From contig NZ_KB895340.1 in assembly GCF_000374805.1 (NCBI RefSeq), positions 124,001 to 188,000 of the forward strand: a stretch of 64,000 nt of DNA. Reading direction: 5' to 3'. Under the pieces are notes generated by a model. The model was not told the origin of the DNA, made no database searches, and saw only the letters and a list, made by a program, of their open reading frames with translations. A program made the position numbers and the translations under genes. The stretch is from Chitiniphilus shinanonensis DSM 23277 (GTDB taxonomy: Bacteria; Pseudomonadota; Gammaproteobacteria; Burkholderiales; Chitinibacteraceae). Position 1 is the first letter of the stretch, and each line of letters begins with the position of its first letter. Shown in pieces: positions 35,418 to 45,600 of the stretch.

Positions 35418-36999
35418 ACAGCGATTTTTCGAATTGCGCCACCAGTAACCGCAACTCGCGCGCCACGTCGGCCAGGCGATGCGCCGCCGCATCCACGCCC
35501 GCCAGCGTCTCGTCGTTGTGCCCGGCCAGCGCGCTGATGCGCTCCATGCTGGTCGCCACGTCCTGCGCGGCCTGGGTCTGCTGCGACAGCATCTGGTCGA
35601 TCTCGCGCGCCGAGCGGTCCACGCCCTGGCTGGCCGTCTCGATCTGCAACAGCGTGGCGGTCGAGGCGTCGATCAGTCCGCTGCCGTGGCGCACCCCGTC
35701 CAGCGCCTGGCGCATGGTATCGGTGGCGACGCCGGTGCGCGCGGCGATGGCTTCGATGGTGCTGGTGATGGTGCCGGTGGAGACGCTGGTGCGCTCGGCC
35801 AGCTTGCGCACTTCGTCCGCCACCACGGCGAAGCCGCGTCCCGCCTCGCCGGCCCGCGCCGCCTCGATGGCGGCGTTCAGTGCCAGCAGATTGGTCTGGT
35901 CGGCGATCTCGCGGATGGTCTGGGCCAGGCTGTGGATGCCGCGCACCGCCTCGGCGAGTTCGTCCAGCGTGGCACAGGCGCCGTCCACCACCGTCGCCAC
36001 CTGGTGCGTGGCCGCCTGGGCCGCGCGCATCTCCTCACCGCCGGTCCGCGTCAGCGCCGACGCGCGCGCCGCGTGCTCGGCGCTGTGGCGCGTCGAATCC
36101 TGGATCTCCGCCACCGAGGCGGTCAGTTGCTCCAGCGCCGCCGCCACCCCGCTCACCCCTTCCGACTGCACCCGCGAACGCTGCGCCAGCTCGCCGGACT
36201 GGCCGGACAACTCGCCGGCGCGGCGCCCCACTTCCTCAGCGGCCGACACCACGTCGGCGATCACCGCGCGCAGATTGATGCGCATGCTCTCCAGTTGCAG
36301 CAGCAACTGCGAGAATTCGGCCGGCACCCGGGTATCCACCTGGACCCGGAAATTGCCCTCGGCCAGTTGCGCGAACACCTGCGCCGCGTGCGCCAGCGGC
36401 TGGCGATGGCTGGCATTCAACCAGGCCCAGCCGGCCACGCCCGCCGCCACGCCCAGCCCCGCCAGCGGCCAGCGCGCCGTCTCCAGCAGCAACGCTCCCA
36501 GCCACGGCAGCGTGGTCGCGCCCAGCACCAGCGCGGTACGCCAGCGCAACGCCAGCCGCTGCGGCCAGCGGGTGGCCGGCACCGCGGCGCGGCCGGCGTT
36601 CACCTGGCGGTACAGCGCGTCCGCCGCCTCAATCTGCGCGCGGGTGGGCGCGTTGCGCACCGACATGTAGCCCACATGACGACCGTCCTCGTACAGCGGC
36701 GTGACGAAGGCCTCGACCCAGTAGTGGTCGCCGTTCTTGCAGCGGTTCTTGACGATGCCGCGCCAGGGCTGGCCGGCCTTGATGGTGCGCCACAGGTCGT
36801 CGAAGGCGGCCGCCGGCATGTCGGGGTGGCGCACCAGGTTGTGCGGTGCGCCGATCAGTTCGTCGTGGCTGAAGCCACAGATGGCGACGAAGACGGGGTT
36901 GGCGTAGGTGATGCGGCCCTTGAGATCGGTCTTGCTGACGATGGGGTGACGAGGATCGACCAGCACCTCGTGTTGCGTGACGGGTTCGTTACGACGCAT
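35416..36999 (-). CDS. Aer-like methyl-accepting chemotaxis protein with N-terminal PAS
   Basis: This receptor feeds CheA/CheW. The 527-residue protein has an Aer-type PAS domain (about 20-115) with [28 protein letters not shown] and [18 protein letters not shown]. In Aer that PAS domain binds FAD and reports redox or oxygen. A hydrophobic hairpin (about 152-194), a HAMP-like region and the signalling domain follow, with the conserved tip [27 protein letters not shown] precedes ATG 36999 by ten bases. Flavin binding is inferred from family similarity. No che genes are nearby. R1 copies lie immediately on both sides in opposite orientations. Confidence 0.9.
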   Translation of the reverse strand: MRRNEPVTQHEVLVDPRHPIVSKTDLKGRITYANPVFVAICGFSHDELIGAPHNLVRHPDMPAAAFDDLWRTIKAGQPWRGIVKNRCKNGDHYWVEAFVTPLYEDGRHVGYMSVRNAPTRAQIEAADALYRQVNAGRAAVPATRWPQRLALRWRTALVLGATTLPWLGALLLETARWPLAGLGVAAGVAGWAWLNASHRQPLAHAAQVFAQLAEGNFRVQVDTRVPAEFSQLLLQLESMRINLRAVIADVVSAAEEVGRRAGELSGQSGELAQRSRVQSEGVSGVAAALEQLTASVAEIQDSTRHSAEHAARASALTRTGGEEMRAAQAATHQVATVVDGACATLDELAEAVRGIHSLAQTIREIADQTNLLALNAAIEAARAGEAGRGFAVVADEVRKLAERTSVSTGTITSTIEAIAARTGVATDTMRQALDGVRHGSGLIDASTATLLQIETASQGVDRSAREIDQMLSQQTQAAQDVATSMERISALAGHNDETLAGVDAAAHRLADVARELRLLVAQFEKSL

Positions 37000-37044
37000 G
37001 ACGGTGAATACCTCCTGGCAAACCAAAATTGTTGTTGTTGTGTT

Positions 37045-37203
37045 GAGCGCGGCTGACAAAACCTTTCTGGCGGGGTCACGCGGAGGCGCCGAGCCTCACT
37101 TGCCGCCTCGTACGGTGGGCGACCGAAGGAAGTCCGGTTTACCGCCGTGCAGGGCATTTCGCGCTCTTGCCGGAACCGCTTCGCCGGGTTTTGTCAGCCG
37201 CTA
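37045..37203 (+). repeat. R1 element, copy E (159 bp, long form)
   Basis: It starts GAGCGCGGCTGACAAAACC and ends GGGTTTTGTCAGCCGCTA, with the long interior shared with copy D in the opposite orientation. It sits 46 bases upstream of the chemoreceptor start codon. A GTTGTTGTTGTG run precedes it. The remaining bases to 37302 hold only AT-rich sequence before the next gene's stop. Confidence 0.88.
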
Positions 37204-37302
37204 TAAATCAGCAAATTCTAATGAATAAATGTAAGAAAAATCTCCGGATGGGGCATCGCGGAAAACCGCAATCCCGTACAAAAGAGTTGGTAAGGAGGGG
37301 GA

Positions 37303-38937
37303 TCAGGCCGCGGGCAGGTATTGCGCCGCGGCAAGCAACTGCCGGGTGTAGGGGTGTTCCGGCGTGGTGAACAACGTTTCGACGGTGCCGCGCTCCACTA
37401 CCTCGCCGGATTGCAGCACGATGACGCGGTGCGCCAGGGCGCGCACCACCGACAGGTCATGGGTAATCAGCACGTAAGACAGCCCGTGCCGGCGTTGCAG
37501 CTCCGCCAGCAATTTGAGCACCTGCAAGCCGATGTGGGCATCCAGCGCCGACGTCGGCTCGTCCAGCACCAGCACTTCGGGCGCCAGGATCAACGCGCGG
37601 GCGATGGCGATACGCTGGCGTTGCCCGCCGGAGAACGCGTGCGGATAGCGTTCCAGCACATCCGTCTGCAAGCCGACCTCGCCCAGCACGTCGATCACGG
37701 CCTGACGCCGTTGCGCCGGGGTCAGCTCGGGGCGGTGGATCAGCAACCCTTCCTCGACGATCTCGCCCACCGTCATGCGCGGCGACAACGACGAAAACGG
37801 GTCTTGCAGCACCACCTGCATGCGGCTGCGCGCGGCACGCAACGCGGGGCCGCTCAGGCGATCGAAGCGCAACTGGCCGTGCTCGCCGCCGCCCAGCACG
37901 ATCTCGCCCCGCCCTTCGCGGGCCAGCCGCAGCACCGACAGCGCCAGCGTGGTCTTGCCCGAGCCGGATTCGCCGACGATGCCCAGCGTTTCGCCGCGCG
38001 CCAGCTCGAAATCGGCCGGCGCCAGCGCACGCACGGTCTGCGGGCGCTTGAAGATGCCGGGCTGGTGCAGGTAGTCGCAGCACACGCCCTTGACCGACAA
38101 GGCGGCGGGCGCGCCCGAGGCCACCGGCGGCGCCAGCCTGGCCTGGCGCACCGCCAACAGCGCGCGGGTGGCGGGATGCGACGGCGCGTCGAACACCTCG
38201 CACGCCGCCCCGGTTTCGACGATGCGGCCTTCGCACATCACCGCCACGCGGTCGGCGAAGCCGCGCACCATCACCAGGTCGTGCGAGATCAGCAGCAGAC
38301 CCATGCCGTCGGCGGTGGCGATGCCCTTGAGCAGTTGCAGGATCTGTACCCGCAGGTGGGCATCGAGCGCGGTGGTCGGCTCGTCGGCGATCAGCAATCG
38401 CGGCCGACAGGCCAGCGCCATGGCGATCAGCACCCGCTGGCGTTGCCCGCCGGACAACTGGTGCGGATAGGCGCCGAGCACGCGGGGGTCCGCCAGATGC
38501 ACCCGCTCCAGCAGTTCGAGCACCGCGGCGCGCAACGCCTTGCCGGCGATGCCGCGATGCAGGCCGAGCGCCTCGCCGATCTGGCGGCCGATGCTGTGCA
38601 GGGGGTTGAGCGCGGACAGCGGCTCCTGGAACACCATGCCGACGCCCTCGCCGCGCAGGCGGCGCAAGGTGGCCGGGCTGGCGCCGATCAGTTCCTCGCC
38701 GGCGAAGCGCACGCTGCCGACGTAGCGCGCATTGGGATCGAGCTGGGCGATGGCGCGCGCGGTGACGCTCTTGCCGGAACCGGACGCCCCGACCAGCGCC
38801 AGCGTCTCGCCGGCCGCCAGCGTGAAGGCGACCTCCTCGACCGCCGCACGCTCATGCCCCGGATATTCGACATGCAGCCCCGCCACGTCGAGCAACGGCT
38901 CGGCGGTCTGGGCGGGGGTGGCGATCGGGGCGGACAT
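37303..38937 (-). CDS. Fused double ABC ATPase of peptide-transport type (YejF/DppDF-like)
   Basis: The 544-residue protein contains two complete ABC ATPase domains. The first has Walker A GASGSGKS, signature QLSGGQRQRV and LLIADEPTTALD. The second has GESGSGKT, AFSGGQRQRI and LVLDEPTSALD. The fusion and the oligopeptide-type C-terminal extension (TTPEHPYTRQLL) match YejF and GsiA-like ATPases, which power import of peptides, microcin C-like compounds or glutathione. No permease or binding-protein gene is adjacent, so its partners must be encoded elsewhere. It is read toward the R1 copy E, with about 100 bases between. Confidence 0.85.
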   Translation of the reverse strand: MSAPIATPAQTAEPLLDVAGLHVEYPGHERAAVEEVAFTLAAGETLALVGASGSGKSVTARAIAQLDPNARYVGSVRFAGEELIGASPATLRRLRGEGVGMVFQEPLSALNPLHSIGRQIGEALGLHRGIAGKALRAAVLELLERVHLADPRVLGAYPHQLSGGQRQRVLIAMALACRPRLLIADEPTTALDAHLRVQILQLLKGIATADGMGLLLISHDLVMVRGFADRVAVMCEGRIVETGAACEVFDAPSHPATRALLAVRQARLAPPVASGAPAALSVKGVCCDYLHQPGIFKRPQTVRALAPADFELARGETLGIVGESGSGKTTLALSVLRLAREGRGEIVLGGGEHGQLRFDRLSGPALRAARSRMQVVLQDPFSSLSPRMTVGEIVEEGLLIHRPELTPAQRRQAVIDVLGEVGLQTDVLERYPHAFSGGQRQRIAIARALILAPEVLVLDEPTSALDAHIGLQVLKLLAELQRRHGLSYVLITHDLSVVRALAHRVIVLQSGEVVERGTVETLFTTPEHPYTRQLLAAAQYLPAA

Positions 38938-38965
38938 GCCCGCGATGATAACCCGAATGGGAAGA

Positions 38966-39137
38966 GTTCAAATCTTGAACCGCCGAAATTCAAACCTTGA
39001 ACCACAGAGAGCACGGAGAACACAGAGTTGCACAGAGAAAACCCAAACCATCCCGATCCGACCTGTCGAGGTTCTTTCCGGTTTTCTCAGTGAAACCTCT
39101 GTGCTCTCTGTGTCCTCAGTGGTTCAAGATTTAGGGT
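38966..39137. repeat. R2 element, copy 2 (CACAGAG inverted repeat)
   Basis: The left part has CTTGAACCACAGAGAGCACG and GAACACAGAG. The right part has CTCTGTGCTCTCTGTGTCC and GTGGTTCAAGATTTAGGGTT. A second partial CTTGAACCGCCGAA copy lies at the left edge. It fills the gap between two minus-strand genes. Confidence 0.85.
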
Positions 39138-39142
39138 TCCCC

Positions 39143-40132
39143 CTATAGCGGCAACAAATCCAGCTTGGCGAACAGTCGGCGGTCGCCTTCGACGTCGGGG
39201 TTGCCGGTGGTCAGCAGTTTGTCGCCGTAGAAGATCGAGTTGGCGCCGGCCATGAAGCACAGCGCCTGCATCGCCTCGGGCATTTCGCGGCGGCCGGCCG
39301 ACAGCCGCACGAACGAGCGCGGCAGGACGATGCGCGCCACGGCGATGGTGCGGACGAATTCGGTCCAGTCCAGCGGCTCGGCATCGGCCAGCGGCGTGCC
39401 CGGCACCGGCACCAGGTTGTTGATAGGCACCGACTCGGGCTGCGGGTCGAGGTTGGCCAGTTGCGCCAGCAGCCCGGCGCGCTGCTCGCGCGTCTCGCCC
39501 ATGCCGACGATGCCGCCGCTACAGACCGACAGGCCGGCGCGGCGCACCTTGCCCAGCGTGTCCAGCCGGTCTTCGTAGTCGCGGGTGGAGACGATGTCGG
39601 CGTACTTGTCCGGCGCGGTGTCGAGGTTGTGGTTGTAGTAGTCGAGCCCGGCGCCTTTCAATTGCTCGGCCATGCCGTCCTTGAGCAGGCCGAAGGTGCC
39701 GCAGGTTTCCAGGCCCAGCGCCTTCACTCCGGCGATCATCTTCTTCAGTTCGTCCAGGTCGCGCTGCTTGGGGCCGCGCCAGGCGCCGCCCATGCAGAAG
39801 CGGCTGGCGCCATTCTCCTTGGCCAGCCGCGCGGTCTCGATCACTTCGTCGGCCTGCATCAGGCCCTGGTTCTCCACGCCGGTGTGGTAGCGCGCGGACT
39901 GGGGGCAATAGCCGCAATCCTCGCTACAGCCGCCGGTCTTGACCGACAGCAGCGTGGAAAGCTGCACGCGATTGGCGTCGAAATGCTCGCGGTGGGCCTG
40001 CTGGGCACGGAACAGCAGGTCGTTGAACGGCAGCGCGAACAGCGCCGCCACCGAGGCGTCGTCCCAGCGCGCCTGCTCGGGGTGCGGCGTGCTGCGGGTC
40101 ATCTGGATGGTCTGGGTCTGCGGCGCGTTCAT
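39143..40132 (-). CDS. bioB: Biotin synthase BioB
   Basis: BioB is a radical-SAM enzyme that inserts sulfur into dethiobiotin. The 329-residue protein has the radical-SAM cluster motif [11 protein letters not shown], then CMGGAWRGP, the [2Fe-2S] ligands in the [10 protein letters not shown] region, and [11 protein letters not shown]. Length is standard for proteobacterial BioB. ATG 40132 ([10 protein letters not shown]) was chosen; the frame is open to 40222 but that would overlap the comF start. Other bio genes are not in this window. Its end lies six bases from R2 copy 2. Confidence 0.96.
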   Translation of the reverse strand: MNAPQTQTIQMTRSTPHPEQARWDDASVAALFALPFNDLLFRAQQAHREHFDANRVQLSTLLSVKTGGCSEDCGYCPQSARYHTGVENQGLMQADEVIETARLAKENGASRFCMGGAWRGPKQRDLDELKKMIAGVKALGLETCGTFGLLKDGMAEQLKGAGLDYYNHNLDTAPDKYADIVSTRDYEDRLDTLGKVRRAGLSVCSGGIVGMGETREQRAGLLAQLANLDPQPESVPINNLVPVPGTPLADAEPLDWTEFVRTIAVARIVLPRSFVRLSAGRREMPEAMQALCFMAGANSIFYGDKLLTTGNPDVEGDRRLFAKLDLLPL

Positions 40133-40205
40133 CGGCGGCCCTGCTGGTCTAGAAAGGGATGGGCCGGATTGTCCGCACCCGGCCGCGCCATTGTCAATTT
40201 TCGAT

Positions 40206-40907
40206 ATGAATTTTCTGAACAACTACCGCATCCGCGCCACACTGCGCAGCCTGGCCGACTGGCGCCCGCCCGCGGCCTGTCTGGGGTGCGGCGCCGCCTG
40301 CCGCGACGGCCTGTGCATCGGCTGCCTGGACGACCTGCCGGCCCTGCCCTGCCCGTGTTGCGCGATCTGCGCCATGCCGGTGCCCGCCGGCAGCGTGTGC
40401 GGCCGTTGTCTGGCCGCGCCACCGGCCTTTGCCGCCACCCACGCGCGCTTTGCCTACGCCGGCTGGCTGGCGCAGGCGATCCAGGCCGCCAAGTTCGGCG
40501 GGCGCTGGCACGCCTTCGCCCTGCTCGGCCGGCACCTGGCGCGCGCCCTGCCCGCGCCGTGCGTCGATTGGGTGATCCCGGTGCCGCTGGCCGCGCCCCG
40601 GTTGCGCGAACGCGGCTTCAACCAGGCGCAGGAACTGGCCGCCACACTGGCGCGCGCCTGGCGGCTGCCGCTGCGCCACGATGCGCTGCTGCGCCTGCGC
40701 GACGGTGCGCATCAGGCCCGCTCCAGCCGCGCCGCCCGCGCCCGCAACGTACGCGGCGCCTTCGCCGCGCCCCGGCCGCTGGATGGCACGGTGCTGCTGG
40801 TGGATGACGTGATGACCAGCGGCGCCAGCCTGCACGCCTGCGCCCGCGCGCTACGCGAAGCCGGCGCGCGCCGGGTGGAGTGCTGCGTGCTGGCGCGGAC
40901 GTTGTAG
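40206..40907 (+). CDS. comF: ComF family phosphoribosyltransferase-like protein
   Basis: ComF proteins are linked to natural transformation, where they are thought to help handle incoming single-stranded DNA. The 233-residue protein has an N-terminal zinc-finger-like Cys array ([33 protein letters not shown]). A type I phosphoribosyltransferase-like domain follows with the PRPP motif [13 protein letters not shown] and the family block [10 protein letters not shown]. It is divergent from bioB with a 73-base gap, the usual arrangement of bioB next to comF/bioC loci in proteobacteria. With the FimT-type pilin, it hints at natural competence, but neither proves it. Confidence 0.9.
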   Translation: MNFLNNYRIRATLRSLADWRPPAACLGCGAACRDGLCIGCLDDLPALPCPCCAICAMPVPAGSVCGRCLAAPPAFAATHARFAYAGWLAQAIQAAKFGGRWHAFALLGRHLARALPAPCVDWVIPVPLAAPRLRERGFNQAQELAATLARAWRLPLRHDALLRLRDGAHQARSSRAARARNVRGAFAAPRPLDGTVLLVDDVMTSGASLHACARALREAGARRVECCVLARTL

Positions 40908-40923
40908 CGCGGGAGAATGTACA

Positions 40924-41183
40924 AACCCCACACCTTGAACCACAGAGGACAGTGAGAACACGAAGGAAAAACGGAGCAAGGAAAAACGAAGATCCGTAGA
41001 CACCGAGTTCACAGAGAGCACAGAGAGCACGGAGCAAACCACCCGATTCTTACCGGGTTTCTCCGTGTTCTCTGTGCTCTCCCCGTTCTCTGTGTCCCCA
41101 GATTTGGTTTTTACATTTGAGGTTTGGTTTTCTCCCCACCCCTCCGTGTTCTCACCGTTCTCTGTGGTTCAAGGTGTGGGGTT
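40924..41183. repeat. R2 element, copy 3 (260 bp, perfect terminal inverted repeat)
   Basis: The two ends are exact reverse complements over 24 bases, with core CCTTGAACCACAGAG on the left and CTCTGTGGTTCAAGG on the right. Inside are many CACAGAG/CACGGAG units on the left and CTCTGTG/CTCCGTG units on the right, with a second, inner pair. It lies between the 3' ends of convergent comF and lipase genes. Confidence 0.9.
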
Positions 41184-41197
41184 AAAAACAGCGTCGC

Positions 41198-42304
41198 TCA
41201 ATGCGCGGCGACCTGATCGGCCAGCAGCGTCGCGGTCACCTGGTCGGCCCAGATGGCGTGGGCGCGCGCGGTGGGGTGGATGCCGTCGGCGAACAGGTAG
41301 GTCAGGTCGGCCTTGGGCGCCACCAGCGTGCTCGGCGAGCAGATCAGCGCCGACAGCGTGGCCGGGTTGCCCGGCGTGGTGTAGCTGTTGCAGGCCGGGG
41401 TCTGGACATTGGTGAAGCCGTAGTTGGCCGGCGCGGCCACCACGTCGCGGATCAGCTTGGCGGTGTCGAACACCGTCACGCCCATCGCACCCAGTTGCTG
41501 CGCCACCGCGTTGTTGTAGGACTGCGACAGCGCCGTGGCCTGGCCGGCGACGGTGGGGCCGAGCGCGAGGAACTGCGGCGTGTAGCCCAGCTCCGGCAGG
41601 TTGGCGTAGATGATGTGGCTGGCGCCGGCGGCCTTCAGGCGGCCGATCTGGGTCACCAGCGAAGTCACCGTGGCCTGGATGAAGGCCGGCGCGGCGGTTT
41701 GCAGGTTGGCCGGCGGCGTGGTGCTGAAGAAGTTGAAGAAGTCGTTGGCGCCGCCCTGGATCAGCACCAGCTGGCCGTCGTTGAAGGCACTGCCGTGCTC
41801 GGCGAGGTAGTCGTCGATCTGGGTCTTGATCGAGCGGCTGGTGGCGCCCTGCACCGGCACGGTGCCGATACCCGGAATGGTCTGGGTGGTGACGCCGCCG
41901 TTGGCCGCGTCCACTTCCAGGCGGGCACCGCCCTCGGCGTAGTCGGTGCCGCCCAGCTCGATCACCTTGCCGCCGTTGCCGACGATGCCGAAGTTGACCT
42001 GCTGGTTGGGCGTCAGCGACAGACCCAGGTTGGCGGCGATGTAGCCGGCCCAGGTGCCGCCCGGCTTGGTGGTGAACATCAGGCCGGTGGCGCTGTCGTT
42101 GCTGGGGTCGGCGTCGGCGGTGGTGGGGTTGAAGGTGCCGGCATCGGTCAGGCTGTCGCCGAACGCCACGATCTGGGTGTAGCCCGCGGAATGGCTGGGC
42201 GGGGTTTCGTTGACCGACTCGACGCCGTCGCCGCCACACGCGGCGAGGAACAGGGCGGTGAGTGCCGCGGCAAGCGGACGGGTACGCAAAGGCATGCGGA
42301 TCAC
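41198..42304 (-). CDS. GDSL/SGNH lipase-esterase lipoprotein
   Basis: The 368-residue exported hydrolase begins with a lipobox (LFLAAC, Cys23 from the GTG start). The catalytic block I is FGDSLTDAG with Ser51, the block III-like motif is GGANDFF, and the Asp-His pair occurs in DGIHPTARAH near the C-terminus. This fits the plant-type GDSL lipase/esterase family found in many proteobacteria. GTG 42304 was chosen because AAGGAG lies six bases before it. ATG 42310 touches the ribosome binding site and is less likely. The upstream 180 bases contain no gene. Confidence 0.85.
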   Translation of the reverse strand: MIRMPLRTRPLAAALTALFLAACGGDGVESVNETPPSHSAGYTQIVAFGDSLTDAGTFNPTTADADPSNDSATGLMFTTKPGGTWAGYIAANLGLSLTPNQQVNFGIVGNGGKVIELGGTDYAEGGARLEVDAANGGVTTQTIPGIGTVPVQGATSRSIKTQIDDYLAEHGSAFNDGQLVLIQGGANDFFNFFSTTPPANLQTAAPAFIQATVTSLVTQIGRLKAAGASHIIYANLPELGYTPQFLALGPTVAGQATALSQSYNNAVAQQLGAMGVTVFDTAKLIRDVVAAPANYGFTNVQTPACNSYTTPGNPATLSALICSPSTLVAPKADLTYLFADGIHPTARAHAIWADQVTATLLADQVAAH

Positions 42305-42484
42305 GAACATCTCCTTGATTGTGGTTTTTGTGGTGCCGCCGGCGGGGCGGACTTGGTCAGGCACCGGCACGGTGCGGGCGCAGGTGACACTGCACTGTCG
42401 TGAAACAGAACACGCCGTCATTGTCGGTAACAATAAGCGCTTTCGCCAAGACGCTCGTTTGAAACGCTGGGGTGGGGTTGGGGA

Positions 42485-42655
42485 ACCCTAAATCTTGAAC
42501 CACAGAGAACAACGAGGACACACAGAGGGACACAGAGAAAACCAGGATCAATGTCAATGTCGAGGTCATCGAACTGCCTGATCCCACTGCTTTATTGGTT
42601 TCTACTGTGAAACCTCCGTGCTCTCACCGTTCTCTGTGGTTCAAGGTTTGAATTT
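42485..42655. repeat. R2 element, copy 4 (CACAGAG inverted repeat)
   Basis: The left end AACCCTAAATCTTGAACCAC is the reverse complement of the right end of copy 2. The right end has CTCTGTGGTTCAAGG as in copy 3. It lies between the lipase gene and the tamB stop. Confidence 0.85.
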
Positions 42656-42670
42656 CCCCAACCACACCGC

Positions 42671-45600
42671 TCAATCGAAGCTGATCGTATACAGCGCATC
42701 CAGCGTGCTTTCGTCGGTGCCGAACTTGGTCACCACCGACCAGCGCCGCGACAGCAGCACGGTCAGCGAGATGGCGTCGGACAGGCCGTCGAAGCTCTTT
42801 TCCAGGCCGACGCGCAGGCGGTTGCCGATGCGCTTGCTCACCGTGACCACCTGCGAGGTGGTGCCGCCGGCGCGCTCCTCGGAGCCGAAGCCCACTTCGT
42901 CGATGCCCAGCGTCTCCAGGAACTGGTCGGTCATGCCCTCGCCGGGATTGCCCTCGGTGAGGATGGCGTTGAGCGCCTGCACCATCACGGCGGCGTCGCC
43001 CTTGTCCATGTTCTCGGCGCCGTGGCCGAACAGCAGCCAGGACAGCTTTTCGTTGTCCGACACGTTGGGGTCGGAATACAGCGACACCTGCGGCGATTGC
43101 GCCCAGCCCTTCACCTGCACCCCTGCCTCGACCGCGCCGCCGCGCCGCACCGCCAGGATGTCCAGGCTGGGGTTGTCCAGCGGGCCGGTGAACGACAGCA
43201 CGCCGCGCTCGATGTCCAGCTTCTGGCCGTAGGCGCGGTAGGTGCCTTCGTCCACCTTCACCGCGCCGCTGGCCGACAGCGCCTGGTCGGGCGAGGCGCG
43301 GAAGCGCAGTGCGCCGGACAGGTCGGCCTCCAGGCCGTAGCCGCGGAACTTGAAGTTGTCGCCCAGATCCACGTCGAACAGCAGATCGGCCAGCTTCATG
43401 CCGCCGCCGCCGGGCTGGCGCGGCTCGCGCCCCACCACCACCACGTCGTCCGACAGCGCCGGCACGTCGTTGCCGTGGTATTCGATGTTGCCGCGGTCGG
43501 CGCGCAGGTTGCCGTTGATCGACAGCCCGGCCAGGCCGTACTTGATCTCGCCGCGCCCGGTGACCACCAGTTGCAGGTCGGGGCGGTTCACCAGCAGCAG
43601 GCGCTCGGCCTGCAACACGGCCTGGGCGTCGGCGCCGTCGCGGCGCAGATCGACGCTGCCGGTGGCGGACAGCGTGCCGCGCCCGCCCTTGAAGCGGAAG
43701 GTGTCGAGCTGTACCCGGCGCTCGGTCAGGGTGAGCTTGACGTCGCCTTCGCGCAGCCGGATGCCGGTGGCCTTGTCGTGGATGTCGAGCGCGCTGCCGG
43801 CCAGTGTGCCGTTGAACACCGGATCCGACAGCGGGCCGCTGCGGCGCACGTCCAGCTTGAGGCCGCCGGCCAGCGCCACGCTGTCGCTCAGTAGCGGCGC
43901 GATGCGCGACAGGTCGGCCAGTTCGCCCTTGACCCGCACGTTGACGTCGGCACCCGGCACCACGGTCCACTGGTGCGGATCGATGCGGGTATCGCCATCC
44001 ACCGTCAGCTCGCCGAAGCGGCGGCTGGCCGCCAGCGCGGCCACGCGGGTGTGCGAGGCGGCGGCGTCCAGCCGCAGGTCCAGCCGCTCCAGGTCCAGCG
44101 CCTGCACCTGGCGGCCGACACGGCGGCGCAGGTCGCCCGACAGCCGCTTGAGCGCGACGTGGCCATCGAGCGCGGCATCGCTGCGCACATCCCAGTCGGC
44201 GGCCAGCACCAGATCGGTCTCCAGTTCGGGATGCCCGCCGGCCAGCGCCAGCCATTCGGCGGTCACCAGCCGGGGCGCGCTGCCGCGCGTCTGCAGGCGG
44301 CCGTCGTGCCAGCCCAGCTGGACGATCTCCAGCCGGCTGCCGCCGGCTTCCAGATGGGCGCCGGTCAGATCGACGCCGGCCGGGCCGAGCCGGATGTCGG
44401 CCGGGCCGAGCAGGCGCACCGCCAGCGGGCCGTCGCCGGTGAAGCGGGTCCAGCGGCCCTTCCAGTTCCAGTGTTCGTCCAGCCCGCCGTCGGCGGTCAG
44501 GCCGGCCGCCAGCTTGCGTCCGGCATAGGCGCCGTCGGCGTCGAGCACCAGGTGGTGACGGGCGCGCGTGCCTTTGAGGTCCAGCTTGAGCCGGCCCACC
44601 TGGACGTCGAAGCCGGCGATGTCGTGTGCTTCGGCGTCCAGAGTGAACGGGCTGTCCAGGTCGGGGTACAGCTCGGCCTTGAGCCGCGCCATGCCGGCGG
44701 CAACGCCGAACGGCGTCTGCACGCCGCTGGCAGTCAGGTCGCCGCGCAGGAACGGCCGCAGCCAGTCGCCGCGTGCCGAGACATTGCCTTCCAGCCGCCC
44801 GCCGAAGCCCTGCCCCAACTGCCCCAGGTTGTGCAGCGCCAGCGTGGCCTGCAATTGGTCCTGCGGCCGGCCGAGCGCGCCGGTGGCGCTGACGCGGTTG
44901 TCGCCCAGCGCCAGCCACAGGTTGGCTTCGCGCACCTGCTGCGCGGTCACGGTGAGCCTGCCCTCGCCCGCCAGCGGCTGGCCGTTGAAGCGACCGGGCT
45001 TGAGGGCGTATTTCAGCGCGACTTCCAGTTGCGGCAACAGCGCGCCCTGCGCCTCGACGTTGCCGCTGATGTCGCCGGCCGGCAGCCGGGCGAAGTCGGC
45101 CGGGTTCCAGTGGTCGGCCACTGCCTTGAGCTTGAAATCCTGCCGCGCCAGGCCGAATTCGCCTTCGGCGGCGAGCCGGCTGCTGCCGCGCGCCAGCGTC
45201 AGCGAACGCAGCGCGATGCGCCGGTCGCGCTCGGGGTCGATCCAGCCCGCGTCGGCGGTGACGCTGGCCTTGAGCCGGGCGTCCTCGATCCGCGCCTTCA
45301 CGTCGGGTGCGCGGTACGGCCCGTTGAGGCCGATGGTGCCCGACAGCGCGGTTTGCAGCTGCGAGGCATGGAGCGCGGCCAGATCGACGTCCTGCAAGGC
45401 GATCTCGGCCTGGAGCTTGTCCTTGGTGAACTGGCCGCGCGCCTTGAGCGCGGCCTTGCCCGGCAGGGCGACGCTGGCGCGGGTGAGGTCGAACCAGTCC
45501 TGGCCCATGGCGAACTCGGCGTCGACGCGGGCGAACGGCAGGCGCTGGGCGTCGATGCGGCCGGGCGCGTGGTTGAGCACGCCGAGCTTGCCGGTGGCGC

